The notes under the pieces are model-generated. The model ran no database searches. It was not told where the DNA came from and saw only the letters and a list, made by a program, of their open reading frames with translations. The translations under genes were made by a program, and so were the position numbers. A stretch of 64,000 bases of DNA from an uncultured Bacteroidales bacterium (GTDB taxonomy: Bacteria > Bacteroidota > Bacteroidia > Bacteroidales > UBA932), in assembly GCA_944323845.1 (NCBI GenBank), contig CALUUA010000002.1, forward strand, positions 82,444-146,443, read 5' to 3'. This document shows positions 26,440 through 35,755 of the stretch, piece by piece. Each line of letters begins with the position of its first letter. Within the stretch, counting starts at the first letter, position 1.

Positions 26440-27741
26440 CTAAAATGTCTCGACAAAAGGACCTTTCCAGTGTATATAGCATTCAAATGCATCCTGATAG
26501 ATTCTGAAAAAGTTTTCCGATAACTTCCGGTATTTTTCAATATATGTGTCTCCGTCAATGCCGCCGTTGCAGAATTTCCGGTAAAGCGGCAGGAATTCTC
26601 CTTTTATGATGGCCTCAGCCCTGCGGCTGCAGGCCAATGTCGACGTGCTCCAAGGGGTATCTCCGAGTACGAATCTGAGACCTATGTATTTGGAATGATT
26701 GCTGATACCGCAGCCAGGATAATACACATACTCATAACTCAGAAAATCGGCAAGTCCGCAGAAAGAATCACGGACGGATTCCGGAAAGCATGACAATTCT
26801 TCCGGTACGCAGTCGTCTTTGGAAACAGGGACCGGAACGGTCACAGACACCGCAGGATAGCCGAGAGCAGCCCACATTACGATCTCCAAAGGATTCCCGC
26901 CTTCCGGAACTCCCTGCACTACCACTGCCGCCGAAGTGGAACGGCGGGGAATGAAATCGAGATCAGGTACGCAGGCATTGGTTCCTGAAAGGAATTCCGA
27001 AGAATCACGTACAAGGTCTATCCCGATAAGCTCATGTCTGTATGAACGGGAAAGACTGTCGATAATACCGAGCGGACCTATCTCGGACAAGGTGCCATGC
27101 TCCCTCATGTCGCTGAAAATGGCTGACGCAGTCAGGTATCTTTCCCTGCCCTTCCATCTGCTCACAGGACCTGAAATGGAATAATTGGTCACGACTATGT
27201 ATCCTTCCTCTTTCTCATTCACATCCCTCTTGTGATATGAAAAATTCCCGGTCTCATACCATGCTGCACCTCCAAAGGCGTCCATGCATCCGAAATTGGC
27301 TTCAACACCGAGAGGTTTGGGCAAGGTATCGAGAAAATGTTCGAAATCCTCCACAGTAGCGCATATTTCCAAAGCCCTGTACATCAGCAGGCCTTCCCTG
27401 TCCATTTCAGAAACCGGAACATCATCGTTTTTCAGGCAGTATGAAGCGGTATTCATGATGGCAAACCCTGCAGTATTCGCGCCTATCCACACTTCACCGC
27501 CTTCGGATTCCGAATTCACGAGACCGATAAAAGAATACTTCTCTCCCTTGAAATGCCTTACACTGTTGTCGAGATGATCGGTATCCCTGTTCTTCCACAT
27601 CAGAGGCCTGCCGTCCGCCGTCTTTTTACCGGAAATAATCACGGCAGTACAGGCATCGGCTTCGGGTAGCAACCCGACAGCAGGCCAGACAAAAAGAAGA
27701 AAAATCAAGGCCGTGAAGAATTTTACGGTACGGGATTCCAT
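26440..27741 (-). CDS. Secreted C45-type Ntn-hydrolase (acyltransferase/peptidase family)
   Basis: 433 residues from ATG 27741, which follows the ruvB TGA by one nucleotide; the open frame extends into ruvB but the signal peptide (MESRTVKFFTALIFLLF) starts here. After the predicted cleavage the chain begins CTAVIISGKKTADG, so Cys31 is a likely N-terminal nucleophile after processing. The following PLMWKNRD and GANTAGFAIMN stretches fit the penicillin-acylase-like C45 family, which cuts or forms amide bonds of small acyl-amines or dipeptides. Substrate unknown. Translationally coupled to ruvB, which is functionally unrelated. Confidence 0.8.
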   Translation of the reverse strand: MESRTVKFFTALIFLLFVWPAVGLLPEADACTAVIISGKKTADGRPLMWKNRDTDHLDNSVRHFKGEKYSFIGLVNSESEGGEVWIGANTAGFAIMNTASYCLKNDDVPVSEMDREGLLMYRALEICATVEDFEHFLDTLPKPLGVEANFGCMDAFGGAAWYETGNFSYHKRDVNEKEEGYIVVTNYSISGPVSRWKGRERYLTASAIFSDMREHGTLSEIGPLGIIDSLSRSYRHELIGIDLVRDSSEFLSGTNACVPDLDFIPRRSTSAAVVVQGVPEGGNPLEIVMWAALGYPAVSVTVPVPVSKDDCVPEELSCFPESVRDSFCGLADFLSYEYVYYPGCGISNHSKYIGLRFVLGDTPWSTSTLACSRRAEAIIKGEFLPLYRKFCNGGIDGDTYIEKYRKLSENFFRIYQDAFECYIHWKGPFVETF

Positions 27742-27742
27742 A

Positions 27743-28774
27743 TCAGAATAAAGTATAATCGTCGCTTCCTGACACAGGTTCCATGCCGAGATGACGGTAT
27801 GCAAGAGGCGTCACCTCCCTGCCCCTCGGTGTCCTGACGAGAAAACCTTCCTTTATCAGAAACGGTTCATACACCTCTTCAAGGGTACCCTGATCCTCGC
27901 CCACTGCCGTGGCGATGGTATTGGCCCCGACAGGGCCGCCTTTGAATTTGGTTATGATGGTACGCAGGATTTTATTGTCGACCGAATCCAGTCCGCGTTT
28001 GTCTATATTCAGGGCATCAAGTGCAAGACGGGCTATGGCGAGATCAATATGACCGTTGCCTTTTACCTGTGCGAAATCACGTACTCGACGAAGAAGTGAA
28101 TTTGCAATCCTCGGAGTACCGCGGCTTCGGAGCGCGACTTCATATGCTGCTTCGTCATCTATGCCGATTCCCAATATGGACGCGCTTCTTCTTACTATAT
28201 GGACAAGATCCGACGTGTCGTAATATTCAAGGGCGAACTTGATACCGAACCTGGCTCTCAATGGCGCTGTAAGCAGACCGCTTCTGGTGGTGGCTCCCAC
28301 AAGTGTAAACGGATTCAGGGATATCCTGACCGACCTTGCCCCCGGCCCCTTGTCTATCATGATATCTATGACGAAATCTTCCATGGCGGAATAAAGGTAT
28401 TCTTCCACCACAGGAGAAAGACGATGTATCTCGTCGATGAAAAGCACGTCTCCCTCATCGAGAGATGTCAGGAGTCCGGCCAGATCGCCGGGTTTGTCAA
28501 GTACGGGACCGGATGTGACCTTCAGGTCGGAACCGAGTTCGTTAGCTATAATATGAGCCAGAGTAGTCTTGCCAAGTCCGGGAGGACCGTGGAAAAGCAC
28601 ATGGTCCAGGGATTCGCCTCTCATTCTGGCAGCCTGTACGAAAATTTTCAGGTTCGCGATGATTTTATCCTGTCCGGAAAAATCCCCGAGGGCCTGCGGC
28701 CTTATCATTTTGTCCATCTCCCTGTCTTTCCCCTGTCCGGGATCATGAGGGTCGAATCGCTCCGCCATAATCAT
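27743..28774 (-). CDS. ruvB: Holliday junction ATP-dependent helicase RuvB
   Basis: 343 residues; hexameric AAA+ motor for branch migration with RuvA. Seen: [13 protein letters not shown]alker A near residue 65, [14 protein letters not shown]alker B, the GATTRSGLL sensor, [12 protein letters not shown] and a winged-helix C-terminus ending [20 protein letters not shown] 28768 (MAERFDPHD) is an equally good start. A TATATTTG box (28790-28797, minus) lies just upstream, leaving a leader of 9-15 nt. Divergent from mfd. Confidence 0.97.
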   Translation of the reverse strand: MIMAERFDPHDPGQGKDREMDKMIRPQALGDFSGQDKIIANLKIFVQAARMRGESLDHVLFHGPPGLGKTTLAHIIANELGSDLKVTSGPVLDKPGDLAGLLTSLDEGDVLFIDEIHRLSPVVEEYLYSAMEDFVIDIMIDKGPGARSVRISLNPFTLVGATTRSGLLTAPLRARFGIKFALEYYDTSDLVHIVRRSASILGIGIDDEAAYEVALRSRGTPRIANSLLRRVRDFAQVKGNGHIDLAIARLALDALNIDKRGLDSVDNKILRTIITKFKGGPVGANTIATAVGEDQGTLEEVYEPFLIKEGFLVRTPRGREVTPLAYRHLGMEPVSGSDDYTLF

Positions 28775-28789
28775 CAGATTTATTTTTTA

Positions 28790-28797
28790 CAAATATA
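28790..28797 (-). promoter_or_regulatory. -7 box of ruvB
   Basis: TATATTTG on the minus strand, exact consensus match, 16-22 nt before the ruvB start. The -33 region is weak. Confidence 0.5.
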
Positions 28798-29096
28798 GTT
28801 CTTTTAAAGGAATTTATTTTGATTATGGATGTGTATATATGTTGATAACTTTATTTCCTATACTGAATATCAATTATTTATGCTAAAACTTTATTTGCAT
28901 GGCATGTTTTGTGGCTATGGAAAACATCATCGGAAAATGTTTGTCTTTAATTTGGATTTGAAAAAATTAATCTGATTATACGATTTTTTCGGATTTAATA
29001 ATTTATTTTTGGATTTTCTTTGTACACGATATCTACATGTTTTATACATGATTTTATACCGATATCAACAGGTTTTCAACAGATATTTGTTAAAAT
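28798..29096. other. AT-rich divergent gap with DnaA-box-like motifs, candidate replication origin
   Basis: No coding frame of note in about 300 bp of strongly AT-rich sequence between divergent ruvB and mfd. It holds TTATCAACA on the minus strand (28840-28848, one mismatch to the DnaA box TTATCCACA), and ATATCTACA (29029-29037), ATATCAACA (29062-29070) and TTTTCAACA (29073-29081), each two mismatches. TATTTTTG at 29004-29011 may be the mfd -7 box. Genes for 7.7 kb to the left all read leftward and for 9.5 kb to the right all read rightward. Origin function is only a hypothesis; a plain divergent promoter region is the simpler reading. Confidence 0.25.
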
Positions 29097-32000
29097 ATGA
29101 CAATAAACGGCAAGTCGGCGGAACTTCTGGGCGAAAAACTTGAAAAGACAGGCGAGGTGGCATGTGCGGGACTTTTTCTTTCCGCCAGGTGGTTCGTTTT
29201 CGCGTCAGTAGCCCGAAAGGGACTTCATGTCATAGTGATGCCGGACAGGGAGTCTGCGGAGTACTGTACTTCGGATTTGTATGACATTATAGACGGGGAC
29301 AGGGTTTTTTTCCTGCCCGATACCGGAAAAAAGATAGAGAGAAGCAACTATAAAGCCTCCATGGAGGTGCAGCGGACAGCCGCTCTCGGACGTCTGATGC
29401 AAAGGACCGGTGATGAACTTGTGGTGCTGGTGACATATCCTGCAGCACTTGAAGAGAATGTGCCGTCCGGAGACAAGGTAAGTTCTTCCGTCATATCGCT
29501 GGACAGAGGAATGGAGGCAGGGTACGACCGCCTGTGCGAAAGACTGGCTGAAGAAGGTTTCATCAAGACGGATTTCGTGTCCGAGCCTGGGCAGTATGCT
29601 GTCAGGGGCGGACTTGTGGATGTCTTCTCCTTTTCTTTCAACAATCCTTTCCGTATATCCTTTTTCGGTGATGAAATAGAAAGCATAAGTGTCTTCAACT
29701 GCAATACCCAGCTGTCTGAAGAAAAAGTGGAGCATGCGGACATTTATCCTGAGCTTGTCGCAGGGGATGATGACGGGAAACCGGTATCCGGACTTTTCCC
29801 TGAAGATACTGTGGTATGGCTCGATTCGTCGGACATGTTCAGGGAAAGCGGTTTCTTCGAGGCTCTTATGCCTTTCAGACATATTTATTTGGACACTCCC
29901 CTGTCCAATCCTGATATAGAGACCGTAAAATTCGACATATCGCCACAGCCTGTCTTCAACAAGAATTTCGAACTTCTGGTGGAGGATATAAGGAAAAGGG
30001 TGGAAGAAGGCTGGAAAGTCTGTATTTTCGGAAAAAAGGAATCCCAGTTAGACAGACTCAGGTCGATACTTTCCCAATATGGCGGAATAATTCCGGAATT
30101 CATATCAGGAAAGGATATCCACAACGGGTTCATAGACAATCAGGAGAAGATATGCTGCTACTCCGACCACGAGATATTCGACAGGTTCCACAGGGTGACT
30201 ATTAGAAGGAGTGTGGAGAAAAGCGAACAGCTTACCATAAACGACCTGACTTCCTTCAATATAGGCGATTATATCGTCCACATAGACCATGGTGTCGGTA
30301 TTTTCGGCGGTCTGGTGCGGGTAAGGGACGACAAGGGACGTATGCACGAAGTGGTCAAGCTCATTTATAAGGACAATGATACAGTCCTTGTATCCGTGCA
30401 TTCCCTGCATAAGATTTCCAGATACAAGTCGAAGGATTCCGAACCTCCTAAAATCTACAAGCTCGGATCCAAGGTATGGCAGAATCTGAAGGCAAGCACC
30501 AAAAAGAAAGTCAAGGATATAGCCAAGGATCTCATACAACTGTACGCCAAGCGCAAAAGTGTAAAAGGTTTCGCTTTTTCTCCTGATTCGTACCTGCAGG
30601 AAGAACTGGAATCCTCTTTCATGTATGAGGATACTCCCGATCAGGAAAAGGCGGTGAAGGCGGTAAAGGCCGACATGGAGGCCGATTGTCCTATGGACAG
30701 GCTCGTGTGCGGCGATGTAGGTTTCGGAAAGACGGAAGTGGCTGTCAGGGCGGCATTCAAGGCTGTCGCGGACAGCAAACAGGTGGCTGTATTGGTCCCT
30801 ACCACCATTCTTGCCCTGCAGCATTACAATACATTTCGCGGCAGGCTGAAGGATTTGCCGTGCAATATAGATTTCGTAAGCCGTCTCAGAACAGCGAAAG
30901 AGATTTCCGAGATTCAGAAAAAACTCAAGTCCGGAGCGATAGATATAATAATAGGTACTCATAAACTGCTCGGAAAAGGATTTGAATTCAAGGATCTGGG
31001 ACTGCTGATAATAGACGAGGAACAGAAATTCGGGGTAAGCGCCAAGGAAAAGCTCCGCCAGATGAAGACAGCCGTGGATACTCTGACGCTTACCGCTACT
31101 CCGATACCGCGTACATTGCAGTTCTCCCTGCTCGGAGCCAGGGATTTGTCTATAATCAACACTCCCCCGCCGAACAGGATACCTGTCCAGACTGAAATCA
31201 TGCTTTTCGACCATAACGAGGTGAAGCGCATCATAGATTATGAACTGAATAGAGGCGGCCAGATATTCTTTGTCCACAACAGGGTCGAAGAACTCCAGTC
31301 CATATATGACATAATACACGGTCTGGAGCCTGATATGAAGATATGCATAGCGCATGGCCAGATGGAGTCCAGAACATTGGAAAACAAGATACTCGACTTC
31401 ATGAACGGGGATTATGACATGCTGTTGTGTACCACGATAATCGAAAACGGGCTCGATATTCCGAATGCGAATACCATCATCATCAATCAGGCCCAGAACA
31501 TAGGCCTGAGCGACCTTCACCAGCTCAGGGGAAGGGTCGGGCGTTCGAACAGACGTGCTTTCTGTTATCTGATAGTTCCTCCGCTCGTGTCCATCACCGA
31601 TGAAGCCAGAAGAAGGCTCAAGGCCATAGAATCATTTTCTGATCTGGGAAGCGGTTTCAACATAGCCATGCAGGATCTCGATATCAGAGGAGCCGGAAAC
31701 CTTCTGGGTGCGGAACAGAGCGGTTTCATTTCCGATATGGGGCTTGAAACTTATCAGAAAATACTTGCTGAAGCCATGGAGGAACTCGGCGTGGAGACAG
31801 GAAACACCTCCGGCAAGTCCGATGAATCATATGTATCCGACTGTACCATAGAGACAGACCAGCTGGCTCTGATACCTGACAGCTACATCGACATGACTGC
31901 GGAAAAGATAAGGATATACAAGGAATTGGATTCCATATCGGATGAAAAGACTTTGGATCAGTACCGCAGCCGTCTTGAAGACAGATTCGGAAAGATTCCG

Positions 32001-32279
32001 GTAGAGCTGGACAGGCTTTTCGACATAGTGCGAATCAGGCATCTCGGAGAAAAGACAGGCTTCGAAAAGATAATCATAAAGAACGGGGTAATGATATGTT
32101 TCTTCATATCCAATCCTCTTTCCAAATATTACAGGTCGGAAAAATTTTCTTCAGTCCTGCAGAGCATCAGCGCGAATCCGGCATTGTTCGACCTGAAACA
32201 GAACGACAGCCGACTGAGAATATTTGTCCGGAATGTAGAAAGTCTGCAGAAAGCCTGCGGGATATTGAAGAAATTATAA
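29097..32279 (+). CDS. mfd: Transcription-repair coupling factor Mfd
   Basis: 1,060 residues; removes RNA polymerase stalled at lesions and recruits UvrA. Seen in order: a UvrB-like N-terminal part (GGLVDVFSFS), the RNA polymerase-interacting Tudor-like domain (SFNIGDYIVHIDHGVGIFGG from about residue 384), Walker A GDVGFGKTEVAVRAA near residue 540, IIDEEQKFGV near residue 638, TATPIPRTLQFSLLG, LRGRVGRSNR, and the TRCF C-terminal domain that masks UvrA binding. Slightly shorter than E. coli Mfd, normal for this phylum. Confidence 0.97.
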   Translation: MTINGKSAELLGEKLEKTGEVACAGLFLSARWFVFASVARKGLHVIVMPDRESAEYCTSDLYDIIDGDRVFFLPDTGKKIERSNYKASMEVQRTAALGRLMQRTGDELVVLVTYPAALEENVPSGDKVSSSVISLDRGMEAGYDRLCERLAEEGFIKTDFVSEPGQYAVRGGLVDVFSFSFNNPFRISFFGDEIESISVFNCNTQLSEEKVEHADIYPELVAGDDDGKPVSGLFPEDTVVWLDSSDMFRESGFFEALMPFRHIYLDTPLSNPDIETVKFDISPQPVFNKNFELLVEDIRKRVEEGWKVCIFGKKESQLDRLRSILSQYGGIIPEFISGKDIHNGFIDNQEKICCYSDHEIFDRFHRVTIRRSVEKSEQLTINDLTSFNIGDYIVHIDHGVGIFGGLVRVRDDKGRMHEVVKLIYKDNDTVLVSVHSLHKISRYKSKDSEPPKIYKLGSKVWQNLKASTKKKVKDIAKDLIQLYAKRKSVKGFAFSPDSYLQEELESSFMYEDTPDQEKAVKAVKADMEADCPMDRLVCGDVGFGKTEVAVRAAFKAVADSKQVAVLVPTTILALQHYNTFRGRLKDLPCNIDFVSRLRTAKEISEIQKKLKSGAIDIIIGTHKLLGKGFEFKDLGLLIIDEEQKFGVSAKEKLRQMKTAVDTLTLTATPIPRTLQFSLLGARDLSIINTPPPNRIPVQTEIMLFDHNEVKRIIDYELNRGGQIFFVHNRVEELQSIYDIIHGLEPDMKICIAHGQMESRTLENKILDFMNGDYDMLLCTTIIENGLDIPNANTIIINQAQNIGLSDLHQLRGRVGRSNRRAFCYLIVPPLVSITDEARRRLKAIESFSDLGSGFNIAMQDLDIRGAGNLLGAEQSGFISDMGLETYQKILAEAMEELGVETGNTSGKSDESYVSDCTIETDQLALIPDSYIDMTAEKIRIYKELDSISDEKTLDQYRSRLEDRFGKIPVELDRLFDIVRIRHLGEKTGFEKIIIKNGVMICFFISNPLSKYYRSEKFSSVLQSISANPALFDLKQNDSRLRIFVRNVESLQKACGILKKL

Positions 32280-32329
32280 GTACCTTTACTGATTGTCCGG
32301 CCCGGCCGGACAATATCATTGATTGATTT

Positions 32330-33046
32330 ATGGCGAATTTTGTCGTGGACATAGGCAATACCGCCCTGAAGGCGGCTTGGGCCGATGGCGTCACCTTGGG
32401 AAAGACATACAGGTATCAGGGTGAGAGAATGTTGGATTTCATACTTTCTCTCGTGTCCGGAAACAGGCCTGACGTGATGGTGTTGTCATCTTCCAGAGAA
32501 ATATCCCAGCAGGATGAAGAAAAGCTGAAGGCTGTCTGCAATGTGTTGATAGTGATAGATTCCCTGCATAAGAGAGTATATGAAGCCAAGGGGATTCCCG
32601 AATATATCACTCCGGACAGGCTCGCTTCTGTCGTGGCTGCCGGATACCTGTTCAGGGACAGAGGATGTACCGTATTCGATTTCGGCACTACCCTTACCAT
32701 AGATTTCATAGCTCCGGACGGACGTTATTCAGGAGGGAACATATCTCCCGGCTGCCGGACCAGATTCAAGGCTCTGAACAGATATTCCAGAGCGCTTCCT
32801 CTGCTTGATACTCCTGAAAGCGTGGACGATATAGGGACATCGCTCCATGCTTCCATGGAATCCGGGGTGATAAAGGGTATAATGTTTGAGGTGCAAGGCT
32901 ATCTGTCTTTATATCCGGGAAATATTGTCATTTTTACCGGTGGAGATGCAATTTATTTTGCAAAACGCATTAAAAACTCCATCTTTGTAGTTTGTAATTT
33001 AGTTTTGATGGGATTAGCTATAGTGGCTGCTGAATATGTCGGATAG
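32330..33046 (+). CDS. coaX: Type III pantothenate kinase
   Basis: 238 residues; ATP-dependent first step of coenzyme A synthesis. Acetate-kinase-fold motifs are present: DIGNTALK at residues 7-14, DFGTTLTIDF near residue 117 and GGNISPGCRTRF near residue 137. It starts 50 nt after mfd and overlaps the next gene by 11 nt, so it heads or belongs to an operon with envelope genes. Confidence 0.95.
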   Translation: MANFVVDIGNTALKAAWADGVTLGKTYRYQGERMLDFILSLVSGNRPDVMVLSSSREISQQDEEKLKAVCNVLIVIDSLHKRVYEAKGIPEYITPDRLASVVAAGYLFRDRGCTVFDFGTTLTIDFIAPDGRYSGGNISPGCRTRFKALNRYSRALPLLDTPESVDDIGTSLHASMESGVIKGIMFEVQGYLSLYPGNIVIFTGGDAIYFAKRIKNSIFVVCNLVLMGLAIVAAEYVG

Positions 33047-34352
33047 ATTTTACTTGTTAGTTTCAGTTCTTGTCGCATTGGTGTGCATACCTGCTGCCGG
33101 TCAGTCGGGCGGAGCTTATGGCGCTTATTCTCCGTACTCCGTCTTCGGTATAGGAGACCTGTCCAGAGAGGGGACTGCGTACAACAAGAGTATGGGAGGA
33201 GTGGGTATAGCTTCTAACAGCAGAAGATTCATAAATGTCATGAATCCTGCATCCGTTTCCGTAAGGGACAGCAGTTCTTTCATGGCAGATTTCGGTTTCG
33301 TGCAGAAGAACACTGTTTTCAGACAGAATAATCTCAGGTCCGGAAACAATACGTTCAACATGTATGATTTCGTGATAAGTTTCCCTATCTACAGGTCATC
33401 TGCCCTTATGCTCGGCATAACCCCTTTCAGCGATATAGGATACGACATAAAACTGAAGCAGACCGATCCTGACGTGATAGGAAATACGGGTAACATCACG
33501 GACAATACATACGGGGAAGGAAGCGTCTATCAGATGTTCATAGGCGGAGGAGCTACATTCTGGAAGAGGTTTTCAGTGGGGGCTCAGGCCATATATTATT
33601 TCGGAAATCTGGACAAGGTTTATAACCGCAATTTCAGCGATGCTTCCTTCAGCTCGCTGAACAGCGGATACAGTCTTCTGGTACGCGGATTCACCGGAAA
33701 ATTCGGACTGCAGTACCAGCAGCCCTTGGGAAATGACCTTTATATGGTGTTCGGAGCCACTTACAGACTTCAGACAAACATAAAAGGCCATACCATATAT
33801 TACAAGAACAAGAATACTTCCGAGATTGTGGATACCCTGGTCTACAGGGATATGGTGAACGGGAAGGATAACAAGCTCAGGATAGCCGGCGAATTGGGTG
33901 TGGGAATATCCATAAAGCAAGGTGAAAGGTGGAGCGCCGAGTTCAATTATATGGTTTCCGACTGGAGAAACAGCGGTATGGACAAGTATGAAGGATACGG
34001 TGTCAGCGGAGCTTCCGTTTTTTCCGCTTCCGTGTCGCATTCCTTCAGGGCCGGTTTCGAAATTGTTCCGAACAGGAACGATATCAGGTATTACCTGCGC
34101 AGATGTGCATACAGGGCAGGGGCTTTTTATGAGCAGGCGTATTATAAGATTGACGGGAACCGCGTGGATTCGTTCGGCGTGACGTTGGGTGTCACATTGC
34201 CTGTATTCAGGCTATACAACGGTCTGACCATAGGTGTGGAAGCGGGACAGAGGGGAAGTCTCAGAACGAACATGACCAGAGAAAGATACGTGTCTTTCGT
34301 GGTGGGATTCAATATATTCGACATTTGGTTCCAGAAGACGCAATATCATTGA
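33036..34352 (+). CDS. Putative outer-membrane beta-barrel protein
   Basis: 438 residues with a signal peptide (VLVALVCIPAAGQ cleavage region). The mature start YSPYSVFGIGDL, then SMGGVGIASNSRRFINVMNPAS, matches Bacteroidota FadL/PorV-like barrels, and alternating amphipathic strands with many Tyr and Gly follow to the end. No enzymatic motif. Its start overlaps coaX by 11 nt. Conserved position before a TPR protein and lptC suggests an envelope-assembly role, but the function is unknown. Confidence 0.75.
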   Translation: MSDRFYLLVSVLVALVCIPAAGQSGGAYGAYSPYSVFGIGDLSREGTAYNKSMGGVGIASNSRRFINVMNPASVSVRDSSSFMADFGFVQKNTVFRQNNLRSGNNTFNMYDFVISFPIYRSSALMLGITPFSDIGYDIKLKQTDPDVIGNTGNITDNTYGEGSVYQMFIGGGATFWKRFSVGAQAIYYFGNLDKVYNRNFSDASFSSLNSGYSLLVRGFTGKFGLQYQQPLGNDLYMVFGATYRLQTNIKGHTIYYKNKNTSEIVDTLVYRDMVNGKDNKLRIAGELGVGISIKQGERWSAEFNYMVSDWRNSGMDKYEGYGVSGASVFSASVSHSFRAGFEIVPNRNDIRYYLRRCAYRAGAFYEQAYYKIDGNRVDSFGVTLGVTLPVFRLYNGLTIGVEAGQRGSLRTNMTRERYVSFVVGFNIFDIWFQKTQYH

Positions 34353-34426
34353 TTTATGGAATCATTATTGCATGTCGGCGTGTCTGTCTTGTCGTGTAAT
34401 GTGTTATGAAACAAACTTATTGCAAT

Positions 34427-35740
34427 ATGAAAAAAAATGTTCTTTTGTTTTTCTCTGTCGTATTCATGCTGGCAGGGGCGAGCATAGCTTCCGCACAGGG
34501 GAAGTACGGTGCTGACAGTGCTGAATGTATCAAGTATCTGTCATATTACAACGAATATTATAAGCAGAAAAACTACGATGACGCTCTCCCTAACTGGAGA
34601 AAGGCTTATTCTCTCTGTCCTCCTACCGCTAATCAGACCATGCTGATAAACGGTACGGCCCTTTACAGGCGTCTGATAAATGCTAACCGCAACAACCCGG
34701 TATATCTGGAGGGACTGATAGATACCCTGATGACTCTGCATGACATAAGGGCCCAGTATTATCCTAAATACGCAGTGACGGCACGGAACAACAAGGGACT
34801 CGACATGATAAACTATGTCAAGGATGATCCTCAGAAACTCTATGACGAATTCAAGAAAATCATAGCGGAGAACAAGTCTGCGGTAAAGCCTCAGATACTT
34901 CTTTTCGAGCTCAATACTTCATGCCAGCTGTATCAGAACGGTACTTTGATGGCTGAGGATGTCATGCAGGACTACAATGACGTGATGCAGCTTCTCGACC
35001 AGATGAAGCAGACTCCTGAAATAGAGAAGATAAGGACTGACTGCGAGACCCTGTTCATCGCAAGCAATGTGGCCAACTGCGAAAACCTCATCGAACTTTT
35101 CACCCCGAGATTCGAGGCTGCACCTGATGACCTGCAGCTTGCCACTAATATAGTGAAGATGCTTTCCACTACTGAAGGATGTACTGACAACGACCTGTTC
35201 AAGAATGCGGCAAACACCATGCACAGGCTTTCGCCTACATACACTTCGGCACACTTCCTTTACCAGCTCTATTCGGCTGAAGGTGATGTGAAGACTGCGC
35301 TCCAGTTCATAGATGAGGCCATTGGCTACGCTGAATCGGATGATGCGACTGATGCACAGTATGCCTATGAGGCTGCGACATTCGCATTCAAGAGCGCCGA
35401 CAATGCCTCTGCCTTCAAGTATGCCAACATGGCTGCCGGACTGGATCCTTCACTCGCAGGCAAGTCATATATGCTCATAGGCACTATCTGGGGTTCTCTC
35501 GTATGCCAGGGCAATGAAATAGAGAGAAGGGCTCCTTACTGGGTGGCTGTAGACTACATGGAAAAGGCCAGAAAAGCCGATCCGTCTCTGGCTGAAGAAG
35601 CTGCAAAGCACATAGCCCAGTACCGCCAGTATTATCCTCAGGCTGCCGAAGCGTTCATGTATAATATAACTGAAGGTGATTCCTATACTGTTTCCTGCGG
35701 TGGCATGAGAGCCATTACTACAGTAAGGACACAGCAGTAA
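34427..35740 (+). CDS. Exported TPR-like protein
   Basis: 437 residues from ATG 34427 (MKKNVLLFFSVVFMLAG, signal peptide ending ASAQ); ATG 34406 is an alternative that only adds seven residues. Helical repeats of TPR type are visible: YYNEYYKQKNYDDALPNWRK, then later HFLYQLYSAEGDVKTALQFI and AYEAATFAFKSADNASAF. Probably a periplasmic or outer-membrane-associated scaffold. It sits between the barrel protein and lptC in a co-directional run. Confidence 0.8.
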   Translation: MKKNVLLFFSVVFMLAGASIASAQGKYGADSAECIKYLSYYNEYYKQKNYDDALPNWRKAYSLCPPTANQTMLINGTALYRRLINANRNNPVYLEGLIDTLMTLHDIRAQYYPKYAVTARNNKGLDMINYVKDDPQKLYDEFKKIIAENKSAVKPQILLFELNTSCQLYQNGTLMAEDVMQDYNDVMQLLDQMKQTPEIEKIRTDCETLFIASNVANCENLIELFTPRFEAAPDDLQLATNIVKMLSTTEGCTDNDLFKNAANTMHRLSPTYTSAHFLYQLYSAEGDVKTALQFIDEAIGYAESDDATDAQYAYEAATFAFKSADNASAFKYANMAAGLDPSLAGKSYMLIGTIWGSLVCQGNEIERRAPYWVAVDYMEKARKADPSLAEEAAKHIAQYRQYYPQAAEAFMYNITEGDSYTVSCGGMRAITTVRTQQ

Positions 35741-35755
35741 AGACGTCGCCTTATT

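Noticed and set aside
30105..31520. 471-codon minus-strand open frame inside mfd
   Set aside because: Antisense shadow of a conserved gene; no recognisable domain and no promoter.
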